The notes below the pieces were generated by a model. That model was not told the DNA's origin. It saw only the letters and a list, made by a program, of their open reading frames with translations, and did not search any database. Below are positions 12,060-25,839 of a stretch of DNA of 64,000 nucleotides, one piece after another. This DNA comes from Serinus canaria. Lineage: Eukaryota; Chordata; Aves; Passeriformes; Fringillidae. The stretch lies in NCBI RefSeq assembly GCF_022539315.1, contig NC_066315.1, forward strand, positions 49,085,174 to 49,149,173. Reading direction: 5' to 3'. Numbering within the stretch: position 1 is the first letter of the stretch; each line of letters begins with the position of its first letter. The position numbers were made by a program, and so were the translations under genes.

Positions 12060-15000
12060 CTACCAGTGCCCCAATCTCCTACTCCAACCTTACCTCTAAA
12101 AGTACCTTCTATGCCTATGACTACATCAACAGAGACTCTGAAAACCAAACTTTTTCACAGAGAGGCTGAGCCTACATTAAGTCTACTATCACTTCATAGA
12201 TTGAGATGTTTTTGATTTATTTATTTCTTTATTGGACAATTTTCTGCCCAGGAAGTTGAACTACAGAGGAAGTCCAAGGTGAATTGGAAAAAAAAATTGA
12301 CTTGGCCAATTTAGTAAGTCAGAAAACATTGATGACACTGTGTGAATCTCATGAGTTTGCAAATATTTAAAAGGCTGCAAAGGGAACTAGTTCTGTGGGT
12401 TTTCCCCATAGTATTTGGCAAGAATCCAACTTCTACCCTCTAGGGAACATAAGCATTTGGTAGTTGGCAAAACTAATACCTGTCCAGTTATTCTTTCTTG
12501 TGAAATAGTTACATAAACAAAATAAAGTTCATAACCTGGAAAGAGCAAAAGTGTGCTCCACACCTGTGCTTTCATGTGTGTTATATGTGTCTTTATTTCT
12601 GGGCACAAAATTACAAATATTCTGTTCTGGCACTCTGTCTTAGGATATGTCATAAAAAATTAATCATTAGGTCAGGATTCATTTCTGAATCCATACAGAC
12701 ATTGTTCTGTTCCATCTCAAGGTTCAAGTAACAACTTTCTTTTCCTCTATTTGCAACATTTCATAGGTAAAACAACTTACAAACAAAAGAAGCAAGACAA
12801 AATTAATTTATCAATATAATCTTTTTAATTTACAATTAGCATTGGAGTTGTATATGAATGTATGTATACGAAACATCTCAACCTTAAAATGTCCCTGCTT
12901 TTCACAGCAGTCTACACTGCTTATATTTACAAGGCAATTTACACAAATGTCTTTAAACTGATGTAATGATCACTTTTATTTCACTTTTCTACTTCTGGTG
13001 TGTTGAGTTTCCTTTCATACAACTGCTTCGTTCATTTCTCAGGAAGAACTGCTTTAAGTGAGGCAGATGGGAGCACCTATGAAGTGAAATACAGAAACTG
13101 TCTCTACATGGCAGAAGTGTCTCCCTGGGCGCTGGTGAATTTTATACTTTTTAAAAGGCATGTTTTACTTTGGAAGCAGAAGCAATTACTTTTAATTGTG
13201 CTTCTCAGCATGAAAAACTTACAAAAGGCATGTTTTTCTCCTCCTCAAAGTCAGACCTGTATATTAAAAACAGAAACACTTCAATACACGCTAAAAAAAA
13301 ACAGGCCATAGCTGTCCTGGGAATATAGAGCTGCTCTGTTAAGTATGACTGCATAAAGAAGTTATGTTATGTATGGAGTTGCCTGAGGTTTATCTTGGCT
13401 GTCTCAACTTTGATGAGATTAGATTTGCAGAATCAAATTCAAATACAACCTCTGTTTCACTAAGCCTTGGCACTTCTTCAGGCTACCAAAACATGTCAAT
13501 GCTTCACTGTATCAGCTAGTTTAGAGCATTAGCACTTTTCCCCTTAGTTAGGCAGAAAATGTTAAAATCCAGGACAGATGCTGTAATCTAAAGATTAATT
13601 ACCAAAGAGACCTGATGCCATGCCGAGCACATGATTTGGACAGTGGGACTGACCTCCACCCACATGCCTTGGTGGACCCTGTGAGTCATAACCTCTCTGA
13701 CAGACAACAAAAAAAATGTCAAGACAGCACTGAATTGATCATATTACTTTTTTTTGGGGGGGCATCTAGTTGTCTCCTTTTAGGGACAAAGAAAAGTGCC
13801 ATGGGATGCCTGAGATATTCCCTGGTGCTGGAAGGCACAGTACTGCCAGAGTCATCACCATTACATACCATCCAGCAGAAGGTAGATGGAGATTCCTCAA
13901 GGATGTAAAGCAGGGGAATGTCATGTGCCCAAACCAGGTATCGAAATGAACAAAAAAAAAAAAAAAAAAAAAAAAAGCCACAGTGAAAATACACTTGAGA
14001 AATCAAAGGAGTAAAGAGTGTTAGTGACTGCAAATGTATATTCAACAGCCTTTGCCTGCAGTGAGAGAACTTGGATTTCACATGCATCAGTCTGCATGTA
14101 CAAAACAATGTCTCTGACGACACAAGGATGTCCATTTTCATAAACACTGGAAAAGCTTAGCTCACACAGAAAGTAATGTACAAAGTAGAACATGGATAGA
14201 AAAGCACATTTTCAAACCTCGTTCACCCCACATAGAAAAATAAACTTCTTCTAGACTACTACTTGCACTGCATTGACATAGTCTCCCTAGCACAAAAAGC
14301 AAAAAAATTAACAATTGCTTTTATCAAAGCCATTTTTCTTGTGTATTTTAACCGGCCAGAGATTTGTTTGACACTGTCTAGAATTTAATGGACATGAATT
14401 TAAAGACTGCCTGGTGAGAAGCAGACCATAATCTCAATTATTCTTAATTCAAAGAGATATTGAAAAATAATATATAGATAAATTGCTTTTTTGAAAGACC
14501 CTGGAATCAGATTCCTACCCATATTTAGCACTATTTAATTAAGGAACAATACAGTTGAAATATGAAGTTTCACTCTCTGAACAACAGTTTCCTGTTCAAC
14601 AGGGGATTCAAATCCAAAATATTTGCATTGTTAAAACCTGATATCAAACACATTACATATTTGCATATGAATAAAGCAACCAATAAAGAAAAACAAAAAT
14701 AAAACAACACATTCAAAGCCCTGAGAACTGCCCTACTTCCTGAAAATAGCATTGTGCACCTTGATGAAGAGAGGTGGGTTGTGCACAGCAGTACTGTCCC
14801 AAGAGGTTGCCCTCAACTCCATGAAACTGCAATTGCAGATGGATGTATTTCATGGAGGAACAGGATACAGATTCACAAAAACACACAGGAAGAGTAAAGA
14901 CAGGACATGGATCTGCCCTCTTGCTTGAAAGGAACTGAGATACCACTGAAGCAGGCTAAGACTGTGAATGAGGCACATGGACAGCAGAGGGGTTTCTTAT

Positions 15001-16710
15001 TTCCTTACCAATCAAATGCTGTTGGTAGAGGAGGTCATGGGGGCTCAAAGGTTGACCAGACACCGTGATCAGAGCTACCTATTAGTTTAACACACTCATT
15101 TTGGTTAGTAAATGTCAAAGTACCTCTGACACATTGCCAGTCTCACTGATACATCTCCTCACCAGGGATCTCCTCTATCAAACACTCCCCAAAAGACTCA
15201 ATGGCTATGGCAATATGGGCAAAGAAAAGAGTTTGGAACAAAGCAAAAATTCAAGTCAGTATCATGGGAAAGGTGGTGCAGGCAGAGGTTTACCACAATA
15301 AATTCACAGGGCCTCTGTTGGATTTAGTGTCCTGAATTCAGGTTCATGTTGAGGAAAACTGGGAAAAACCTGGTCCAGTTATTTATCTCATTCTCAGGTA
15401 AAAAGACAGCAATGTCAGTTTCCCACCAAAGCAAAATGGAGATTCCTTCCGTTAATATTCCCCTCACACTAATACACATATGCGTAGAACATGCCCCCCT
15501 GCTTTCCCTGTCACACTTTGCATACTCTTAAGGAGTTGATGTGGTAACAACCGGATGCTGGTAATGTCTTGACTCTGGGCTTGGCTGCAAAGATAAACCG
15601 CAACACATCCATATATCCAGGAGACAGACAGAACTATTTCCAGTGTTCTTCCCAGAACTGGGGCACCCTAGGCCAAGAAATGCTGCAGTAGATTTCTAAA
15701 TGGATTGTTTAGTTGGTTATTTATTGGTTGATTAGTTTTGCCTATCAGAAAGTTCCTTCTCTCAGCTGCTTTCCTCATTAAGTCTGTAATAGGGTACCTC
15801 AGCAACTGCTCAGCTACCAGAGATTTTAAGAATTCTGCAGACATCTACAAAGATCACAATCATATCAAAAATATACTGGGAAGGTACTACGGAGGAGAAA
15901 CTTCATTACTAGTTTAGTGATTGGGTTGAAGAAGTGTTAAAACATCTCTAACAACATAACCTGCTTCCTTGGTATTTTGCAAGCACTGAGCTAGCTAACT
16001 GACTTTATTGATGAGCGGAAAGATTCACATAACTGAGCACTCTTACAGAAAAATTAATACACACATTTCAGCCTTATTATGGCTGCTGCTTAGCAGTTGG
16101 GAAGGTGAAAATCCCTGCTTCTGCAGCTCCAGAGTGACTCCATGTGCTGAACTGCCTTCAGTCCTGGCTAATAGATGGCACCATTTGCAGTTTGTCAGTA
16201 AAACAGCCAGAGTACAAAAGCAAGCAAAACAAATTGGATGAAGCTATAAAGAAGAATTAGAAGGGCCAAGTGTCCACCATGTATTCAAGCCATGCAAAAA
16301 GGCAAATATCGATTGCCTGGAAATGCCCAAAATATGGCAATAAAAAACACAGAGAGGATATATTTAATGTGCTCCAGGGGAATTACTGGAATGCACAGTA
16401 TGAAACTGTAACTTATGTAAAAAGTTTTAGAAGCCCAGTTTCAGTCACTGTCCCCTGGTTAATTAGAATATTTCACAAGTAATGATGAATTTTCAGAAGT
16501 CTTGTGCAGAATTAATTTTAGGTGACATAAATCCAGCAGTGATGTCATAAAGTTTTATCCTCTGACAAGGACCTTGCTGTGAACTCAAGTAGCCCAAAGC
16601 CCAGACTGAGTTTCTCTGTGTTAAAGGGTCAGCACCAGCTCACTAGAGAATGACTGTCCATACACTGCTGCACCAGAGTTCTTGGAATCAGTACATTTAA
16701 TTTCTCACAT
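12060..16710. other. Unique DNA, no gene seen
   Basis: No exon or transposon is recognisable. A 25-A run lies at 13952-13976 and a T9G7 run near 13750. Open frames (up to 142 codons, one of which reads through the A run as poly-F) look like chance. Confidence 0.55.
13952..13976. repeat. Poly(A) tract (25 A)
   Basis: A pure 25-A run follows ATCGAAATGAAC. The preceding sequence does not match any mRNA I recognise and no flanking duplication is apparent. Confidence 0.9.
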
Positions 16711-16711
16711 A

Positions 16712-16914
16712 TTTCATAGACTCATTTAGTGGTTTGGTTTGTGAGGAATCTTTAAAGATCAGCCCCTTCCAACCTCCCTGACATAGGGTGGGAACATCTT
16801 TCAATAGACCAGCTAAGTCCTGTCCAACCCAGCCTTGAGAAATGCCAGGGATAGATCATCCACAGGTTCTCTGGTCAACAAACTCTGTTCCAGTTTCTCA
16901 CCACCACTGAGATT
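16712..16914 (-). mobile_element. CR1 LINE 3' end fragment, old
   Basis: Read on the plus strand this is the reverse complement of a CR1 3' end: TTCATAGACTCATTTAGTGG, then AAAGATCAGCCCCTTCCAACC, then CCAACCCAGCCTTGAGAAATG, CATCCACAGGTTCTCTGG and CTGTTCCAGTTTCTCACCACC. These correspond in order to the usual CR1 tail (CATAGAATGGTTTGGGTTGG, CCAACCTGGCCTTGAACACTT, CATCCACAACTTCTCTGGGC). About 200 bases survive, with scattered substitutions and small gaps. It is a typical 5'-truncated CR1 copy. Confidence 0.85.
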
Positions 16915-19264
16915 TGGTTAAAGCCTTATTCTCTTATGTGGTCAAAGCCTTATTTAGGCTTATAGAGTCTCAGCTGCTGTGTTACCTGCTGCTGCTGACA
17001 CACATACATCTTTCCTGACAGTCATCCCTATCAGGCAGTGGAGGAGCCTCCTGAGAAAGAGATAAGGTAGCCTTATTGTTGAGAGAATACAAAACTAGGA
17101 GGGCACAATGCTAGAAACTCTGCTTCAGTGAATAAAAACCTATAACAGCTTTGTTCACAATTGAATAAGGCTTTTCTATCTTTAAAATCTACAGGTGATG
17201 CACAAAGTCCTTTGGAAAGCTGAAGGTATTCATATGCCAAAAAAAGAAATCCCAATATTATTTCATATTTTGAAAACTCATTTCTTCTTATTCTTCAAGT
17301 ATAAAGTGGGATCTATCTGAGGTAACTCTTAGCACTACTCTTATGGGCTAATCAGATCTCCTGTTCTGTTTTAATAGAAAATATGCACAAACTTACAGAA
17401 TGTTTAATTCTCATTAACTAATACCTAACACAATTTTCATTGTTTCATCCACATTTTTCCTCTTTTTTCCCACTGTAAATAGTAGGTTCAAGAAAATATT
17501 GCTATATTATCTAAATTTCCAGTCCAGCTTAAAGAAGTTATTCCTCTCAGGAATTGCTGAGTTCTGAATAATAAGATCTTAGTGAGACTTCAGCAAGAAA
17601 ATCAAGGACAGGTTGTTAGTCTAAGGCAATATCTGGAGATATTTCCTTACATTTGTCAGAAACAACTGGAAATAAAGATTCCTGAAGCACAGCACTCTCT
17701 GGCACAATCAGTCATAAAACATAAAAGACTCAAAGAAAGAAGTTGCTGATCTAGGACCAAGGGATTTTTGACATTTATTTTTCACAAAAGATCCAGCTGT
17801 TCTAGAATTCAGGCTGATCAAATCTTGGAGGAAAAAAAAAAAAAACAGCAGGCAAAGACCATTTAAAACTGTACCAAATACTCAGAAATAAAGAATGAGT
17901 TGATGCCAAGAACCCCATCTGCCCTTTTCAGGAAAAGAGCCAAACATGGTTCTCTGCTTTTCTGAATTCACACTTGGATGAGATTGCATATTTTTTTAAA
18001 GGATAGAGGGAAAGTTTAATGCAAGTGCACAGAAAGTATACAGAAAAGGCTTAAAGAAAACCATTGCTTAGAAAGATAAGGAATATTTCACTTTCTCCTG
18101 TGGAAAAGAATAATTAACTATTCAAGTAAATTCCAGAGCATTTAAATTCAGCTGAGAAGCCCACAAAGAATAAAATAATAGAAATAAAATTAAATTATGG
18201 ATAGTGGTTTTTAATTAGTGTTATGCCCTCCATCTCCATCTTCCACAGACAGGGTTAGACAAGACTAAAGAATTCAGGTCATTCCCAGAAAAGAACTTCT
18301 AACTACAAATGTGAAATTACCATAGACTTTACTGTTTGTTCCTTTCAAGTATTTACGAAATTCCTGTTAGAAAAAAAAAATTTAAAAAATTTAAAAAAAA
18401 GAAGAAAAACAGGCCAGAATGGATGAGCAAGCATGCCCTTTCTTCCCAGATAAATTGACTGCTACCACTGTAGGATCTTGCCATAAGCTTACCTGGGTTA
18501 GGCAGATTGGCACATGAGTGGTGACAGCTTTTCTTAAAGGTACAGATGAATTAGGCTGTATAAAATGCACATTAAATGTAGCCAGGATCTGTGTAAGACT
18601 CCTTTGATAAGAAACTTGAGTAGTAAAAGATGACTGAAGACAAAGGCTATACATATTTGTCTTTTCCTGAGTTGTATAAGAAAGTTCTGCCCAGTGATCA
18701 TAAGCAGTTTGACATTAGGTCTATATCTTCTTGTTAGCTATTTTGGGAGGTGTTTCTGAGTTCTGCCTATTCTCTTATAACAGTAACAGTTTGTTGAAAA
18801 GTAACATTAGTCTGCCTTAATATTGGTATGCCAAAGTATGTTTAACAGTTGCCTAGCACCATGGATTTCAATAGAGCATTTCCTCATCCCCATCAGTGCA
18901 AGCTAGAGAAGAAACAGCCACACAATGAAACATGCGCAGGATCTTGTTAGAGGCTTACTTCATCTAAATGCTACAGTACCCCACTATAATAGGAATGATT
19001 ATATGTGGATTTAGCTCAATTAAACATCACTGTGTTAATGCTCTCTATTTTGTTATCCAAAATCATTGCACATGTTCATCAGGATGACTGAAGTTTACCC
19101 ATGAAGCCAAGCCAATTTCCTAGCTTTAAGTGAGCCAAATTTAAAGAAATAATTTTAAAGCCTGAAACTGACTGCTCTCCATTCACCCTTGTGACTTTAA
19201 ATGTACATGCCTCAACTGCTCACATACTGGCTAAAAAAAGGCATTGCATGATTATTTGACAAAT
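16915..19264. other. Unique DNA, no gene seen
   Basis: AT-rich sequence with short A-rich patches (near 17835 and 18370-18405) and no recognisable exon, RNA or transposon. Confidence 0.55.
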
Positions 19265-19930
19265 CCCTGATTACTAAAAAAGTTCCTTCCTACTCTTTTT
19301 CTGAACCTTTTCCACAACATTCTATGTATTATGTTGAATATTTGAAACCTATAACAGATCTTGTCACCTTTTCTCTGGGCTAAGAAGCTGCCTGTTTATA
19401 CATTTATGTCTTTGAAAATCTGATCTTTCTGTTTGCTCTTCCATGAATTTCCTACAGTTTGTTCAAATCTTCCTTGAACTTTGACACCCAAACTGGGCAG
19501 GTAGTTTAGCACTATCTGAACAACAAATTATTTCATGTTTATGCATCCCAGAATGATCTTTTCTTTTTCTTTTGTTTTTCTGTGCCTATACTGTGTTCCA
19601 CTACACTCATTTTTCCACAGAACTTCACCATTCTGCATTTGCAAGACTGATTTCTCCTATCTACCTGTAGTATCTTTCCTTGTTGCTGTTGCATTGCCTC
19701 TTTTTTTTTCAGACAGCAGCTTCAATCTGTCACTTAGAATTCACATCTTCCCTTAAAATACTCTGGAGGTCCCTTGTGGATTACTGTCTTCTGTGTATTT
19801 AATAAGAATGCTCTCTACCCTGTCTTCTTGATGAAAATGTTCAGTAATACTGGGTCTGAGACAGCCTCAGCATTTTGACTATGGGTAATTCGCTGTGACC
19901 TTTCAGCAGTGCTTTAGCCTTGGATAATGT
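19265..19930 (-). mobile_element. Ancient CR1/L3-like LINE relic
   Basis: Three widely spaced blocks match, in the correct order, the reverse complement of the RT-C-terminal part of CR1/L3-type LINEs. They are the segment with CACCTTTTCTCTGGGCTAA near 19370, the segment with CAGTTTGTTCAAATCTTCCT, CCCAAACTGGGCAG and CACTATCTGAAC near 19455-19520, and the segment with TGAAAATGTTCAGTAATACT and GGGTCTGAGACAGCC near 19831-19866 (in younger CR1: AAGATATTAAACAGAACTGGCCC). Divergence is far higher than in the CR1 copies at 25.8 and 31.6 kb. No frame is open. The call rests on order and spacing; an alignment would settle it. Confidence 0.5.
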
Positions 19931-20600
19931 TACTTGATTAAAAAAATATCAGATTAGCCAAGAAATCTGCATTCAGTTCCTCCCTGTTAAAGGCAGAGAT
20001 CTTACCCTGTGTCCCATATGCTAAGAGTGTCTGACACAAATTCACCAAAGGCTGATGGAATAGCAGGAATTTCTCAACATCATCTCTTGCCCAGATGTCC
20101 TATTCCCAGGAACAGATAACCAACTCTTACCTTAGCCATTCTGTTGCTGGTTTATGTGGCTGTTTCTGTGCCTTGGCAAACAGAGACAGTGTTTGGTCCA
20201 GTGTGAGCCTAACTGAAGAGTGCCCTTTTTTATTACAGTTAGAACAGCATTATGCTACATTTCAATGCATGGTATTACATTTTAATGCATTTTGGCTTTA
20301 AAGCAGTTTCTTGAAAACTTGCCATTGCTACTGATGCCTCTTTTCCAAATGCTCTGCAGTCTGTTTGCACACGACAGCAACTGCAAAAGCAGACAGCTGT
20401 AATAAGGATTTTTTCCTACATTCTCTTAAAACTTTGAGACAGTTGACTCTAAAACTGCCCGATCTTTAATGTATTCTCATTATGCACATTCACTGTTTCA
20501 CAGCTCTTCTGTTTCCCACACACAATAAATGGATCATTTCAGGCTGATGCATGGATTGCAGCAGACATATCACACTTGCAGCAGAAAACCCTCCCTACTC

Positions 20601-20728
20601 ATCCATACACACATATTTGTGTGTGCGCACGTACACATACACATATTTGTATATGAATTTGTTTACACACAAGTTATGTACATGTACACAGACCCACATG
20701 TTTACACACTGTACATGCATACCTACTA
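20601..20728. repeat. Degenerate CA/TG-rich simple repeat
   Basis: An irregular alternation of CACA, ATAT, TGTGTG and GTACACATAC motifs covers about 130 bases. It is an interrupted dinucleotide microsatellite; the two overlapping open frames here (rich in Y, T, H and C) are by-products of the repeat. Confidence 0.75.
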
Positions 20729-20729
20729 C

Positions 20730-23700
20730 ATATTTTACCTACAAATCTAGGTGTTTGTTCACAATACAAATTCTGTATTGGTACATAACAGCCCAAACAT
20801 AATATTTTCTAAATTGTAACTCACAAGAAAATTAGCCAAGAAATTATTATTTAGAGTATTGAATGAGGAAAGGAGTAAGTTCAAAGACATACAGGAAAAC
20901 AACCTAGGGTATACAGCCCTGAAAATAATCAAGCTGGGATTTTTTACCAAAGCAAAGAAGATATGCATAACACCAGAAAAGAAAAAATTACAAAGGCTGC
21001 TTTGTGATACCAACCACCACTTATGTGCACCCCTGAATGCCAGTTAGGTTCCTTGTTCACTTTTAGACCAGGATTTCTGCAAAAATATTTTTCTTCTGGG
21101 TTTGGACCTGACCCCCTGCACAGGAGGCAATTTCACTACTCAGGGTGACCACCATAAATCACAAAGTCACATGATGCTGTAGGAGAAGGCCAAATGAAAA
21201 TGGCCAGACTAGACATCCCACATACATCACTAGGACTGTCTGGAAAACAGTGACTGAATTTAATATCTCTCTGTATATTAATGAAGAAAACAAACTTTCA
21301 AGTACTCATTGACTTTAAAAAAAGAAAATACAGAAGGGGCCCTGTATACTTTTGTCACTTGTGGCAAGAGATTCTGGGCTGTTCTGCGTGGTCAGGAGAT
21401 GGGAGCTGATTGCTCACCCTCTCTCTTGGCTTATTCCTCACAGCCAGAGGGAACAGAGCCTCTCCCTGCTCCTCAAAGAAACCACAAAGCTGTTTCAGTA
21501 TTGACGAAAGCAAAGTACCAAAATCTTTCAGGTAGTTCTATCTATAAGTTCCTTCCTGTACTGCATGAAGGAAGACTTATCTCATTCACTGGACTTTGGG
21601 CTAGACTTATATACATAGGAATAAAAGACAAAACCATAATCACACTGAGATCTAAAACACTTGTTCTCTTGCTCTCTGCTAAGACAGGTCCCATCTATCA
21701 AAAGCAGCCATTTATATTACCCTGAACAAACTTGGGCCAGTGGGAATTTTTGCAGGCTTGCATCCATGCAGCAATGAAGAGATTAAACCTAGTAAAGAGA
21801 CTTTAAGACCTTCAAAAAGTCTGATTTCTCTGGTGTTTTCTTAGAAAGTTTCTGTGAGGTGCACCTCTCTGGAATATAAACTAAGGAATAAAAACTGCAG
21901 GTTCATAAGACCTCCTTTGAACATTAACTATAGAATCCAAAAAAAAGGAAATGAGTAATCTTTAAGTGTAAAAACAATGTTATGGTTAATTAAAAAGAAA
22001 AAAAATCTTCTCCATCCTCAAATAATTTTGAAATTTTATTTTATTTCATTGCAATGTGCAGTAGACCTTCCTCACAGGAGACCCAGGTTGGCCCATAATA
22101 ACAAGAACAGGAATGTTTTAACATTTTATGTTCTCATAAATCAGAAAGTTAGGTGTGCTGTCAAACTACTATGAATCACCAAGCTTTCTAGCTGAAAAGA
22201 GCTTTCAAGAGCCTCAGACTTACCTCAAATGGGACGATAAATCTGTTCATGCATCATTTGTATGGAAAATTTCCTCACATAAAACAAGTGATTAGAATAA
22301 CCCCCATTGGCAGGCAAATCTAGGAAGCCTTTTTCATGGAAGTTTTGACTCAATGCTTTCCACATTTCTGTACTGTCTATAGATTCTACAAAACTTTTCC
22401 CATCATGGGGCATTGCAAGGGGTCCTCATATACTCTGACCAGTCACCTAGTCTCATGAAACTAATGGGAATTCATTATTTTTGAAACTTTGATCTCTTCA
22501 TCAAATAATCTTAAAATCAATCAAGTCACAAGTTAATTAAAAGAGAGTGAAAAAGGCATAGTAGCAGATGCAGCATAATTGAACAACTTTCAGTTGGTTT
22601 TTAGGGGGGCTTTAGGGAACCAAATGAAAGCACTGTCTTAATTTAACCAAAACACAAAAAAATACTAGGGATTACAGCCTGAGCTGACATCATAAACTCA
22701 CTTCACCAGGTTTGCTTAAGAAGCCTGTGTTTCAAAAAAGTCTCCTGATTGTAGTCTCACACTGCAAATAGTAAACAGCTGAGCCCACACAATTACATTT
22801 GCTCCTCCCTTTCCTTTCAGATCAATCACAAAATATTATTTCCCATTTCTGCACAACCAGCTGACCTCTGCTGTCAGCTTTGAACAGCATCAGCCACAGA
22901 TCCAGCAGATGAAGTAAAAACGTCCCCATTAGCAAAGCAGCATCACAGTGAGCCTTATGGACGTGGTCACAACATGCCCAAGATTCACTCTGCAAAGCAA
23001 AGATGGGAAAATCTCAGGATGTGCAGCAGCAAAATGTTTGGTCTGTCATCAAGGTAAAATGAGACTTTTTCAAGTTATGGAAACTGGCTAGATGTCCACA
23101 AGTTTCATTTACCAGTATTGCTGATCTTGTACCTGCCCCTTTTACCCTTGCACCTCTACTCCAGTCCAACATCTGCGGCACCTCTCTGTTTGCCTGGGAA
23201 AGGCTTGTGGTACAATGGCCACATGGCAGCTGCCAGGCTGAAGCTCCTTTCACCATTTGCCAACAAGTGAGAAAAGTGACAGCACCTATGAAAAGGAAAC
23301 CTGATGCAGAAATTTCTGTGTGCACCATGCCCCAAAGGTGACTACGTATGAGTTTCAGCCTGATAAAAAGTCACTTTTCATGAGTCTCCACAAACTTAGT
23401 TCATGAGGTAGGACCATAATCACAACACTCAGGATGGCAATTTTCCTCACTGGGCCTTGATTCTTCCCCGATTTGTTGTTCTGGTTTGGTATTTTTTAAC
23501 CACAGTCAGTTCAATACATGTCCATAAAGGGCAGTGATTTGAAACAACTTGTGTGATGTCCTGCTCATTAGAGCTCTTTAAGTAACACAGTGTGCACAGT
23601 GAGCTTAATTATGAGTCAGTGCCGAGAAATTAAATTTTTTTAAAAAGCATTATATCTTAAAAATTAAAATGGTATGTTTAACTGGCAAATTGAATTTTAA

Positions 23701-25839
23701 AAATGTGACTTATTAACTGAGGAAGTCATGCACCCTATATTAGTCTCAGGGATAATGGCTCTATTATTTTTTTAATCCAGAAGTTGTTAGCCTTGCATCA
23801 GCTAATAAATTAAAATAAACAGCAAGATTATCAAAACCATTATTGGCTTTTCCTAACAAGGAAAGAATATCTGCAAAAATAAAATGTACAAACAAGGAAG
23901 AAGAACATTAGTGTAACTGAGCGCACACTTGGAGCAGACAGCTACTGCTACAAAGAAACTGATCTGTATGAGCATTTATGACATTCTAGCCTCAAAAAAA
24001 GTCAGGCTTCAAGAGAATACCAGACCATATAATAAGATGTGAAGGGGACCTGAACAGCATATCAGGATGAGATATCCCATGGACAGAACAGAGGTGACTC
24101 TGTGGGCCACTCAGAGAGGAAAAAAGTTCTTATGGTTCCAAAAAGAATTTTGTCTGGTTTAGGGTTTTCTTGGGTTTTCTCCAGGAAAAATGACTGGGTA
24201 GTCTTTGTTTTCAGAGCTGAACATCATGACTTCCCTGAGCTCCACAGGAAAAGAATCATTTATTGCAGAATGTCTTTACAGGGAGAGTCACAAACTCATT
24301 ACAGGAAGAAATACCTCCATCACATCACTGTCTGTAAACTAATGGTACAAGGTGCTACTCATGTTATGGTGAGAAAAAAAATAATAAAGTCAAACCAAGA
24401 AAACACTGAAATATCTTAAAAAAAAAATAAAAGAAAAAAGAACCAAAATCTAGTCAGGCCTCCATGAAATAGAAATCCCTTCAGGTCCAATAAGACATTA
24501 AAATCTCTTTAATGAAAACAGTTGTGGTCAAAAGTGTGACAAAATCTCTGAACTGCCTTGCCCATAGAGTGAGTTGAGAGATGGACAAAACAACAGCTTG
24601 GCTCATATCACAACAGCACACTATACAGAACAAAGATAAAAATTCAAGTACATAATCTATATTTGTCTACTGATATCAATCAGAATCCCAAAAAGGAAAT
24701 GCATTTGGTTAAAGTACATTAACTTCCCCTTTTACGAAAATAAAGGAAGCAAAACTGTTCCTATAACACTATAGAATAGTAGTATTTGTAATCTCTTCAA
24801 ATAGTAATAACACATTTTGAGGAAATATGGCTTTTACTGCCTTCCCCTCTCATAAAAGCAGTAGAGATCTTATTGCTTAGTTCGTTCTTAATAAAACAAA
24901 GCTGGTAAATATATCAGAAGCATTAAATACATTAGGGACATGCAATTCTGTCCAAGTTTACCTTAAATTTCTTAGAGAAAAAACATAGAAAATATCTGCA
25001 CCAATACTTCCAGGGTCAGATTTTAATAAATTGTTTCCCCTCTGTGTGTGCTCACATTTTATTAAAACGCATATGGAAAACAGTAAAAATATTCAGAGTA
25101 ACGAAATTTCCTTTGTTGATGAATCATTGCAAGCAAAATCAAATCTGTTATTAGCCATCATACTCTCAACGGTGTGACGAATGCTTGGGATTTTTATGGC
25201 ACTTTGCATCTTCAGAACCCTGTAATTAATTATTTGTGTGCTGTGTGGCAGAGTTTTCATACAAGGCTCTTTTAATGTCCAACTAGACATTAATTCTAAT
25301 GGCTGCTTTCCCAAGCTGACCTAATATGGTGAAACTCCAGGTATATCAAACATACATGAAGAAAAGATTCATACTGAATGCTGCAGCAACAGAAAAAAAT
25401 ACCTTTATGGTTTTTGTTTGCTTGATGGTTTTGATTAAAACCTTTAAAAGTGCTTTAAGGTTTGGGATTTTTTAATAAGATAAAGCTCCAGAGGGAGCCC
25501 ATGCACCAAATAATATATACATAAAGTATCTTCCAGACTAATAGTAAAACTGCATGAAGAAATTTCTTCAAATTGATGTTTCAAGCCTATCATTATTAGG
25601 GATTTGTAAATTTCAACTATATGGAATAATCCTCCAAAGAATTTTTACATAGCAAGGCCTGTTTTGATTTGTTTATTGTACATATGCCAACAAATACAAA
25701 GTCTCTTCAATGGAAACAATCTCCATTCGATATCAGAAATGATATAATTTTTCCTAAAATTCAGAAGAGTTCAAGATAGTCCATGGCTAGTTATTCATAG
25801 AAGACAAGAGACACCCGAAGGAAACAGTATAATTACAGT
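20730..25839. other. Unique DNA, no gene seen
   Basis: No exon or transposon is recognisable. A 138-codon open frame at 21309-21725 has no recognisable domain and lacks neighbours or splice context. Two stretches, 23570-23850 and 25085-25320, have the look of conserved noncoding DNA (dense homeodomain TAAT cores, no repeats); this is impression only. Confidence 0.5.

Noticed and set aside
13952..13976. Poly(A) tail of a processed pseudogene
   Set aside because: No recognisable mRNA sequence precedes it and no target duplication flanks it.
13719..14147. 142-codon minus-strand open frame
   Set aside because: It reads through a 25-base homopolymer as poly-Phe and matches nothing; not credible as a gene.
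16168..16181. CTCF-like site (CTAATAGATGGCAC)
   Set aside because: Twelve of 14 positions fit a core consensus, but single matches of this quality are common and two key C/G positions are missing.
21309..21725. 138-codon plus-strand open frame
   Set aside because: No recognisable domain, no signal peptide, no splice or promoter context; length is within chance in 64 kb of six frames.
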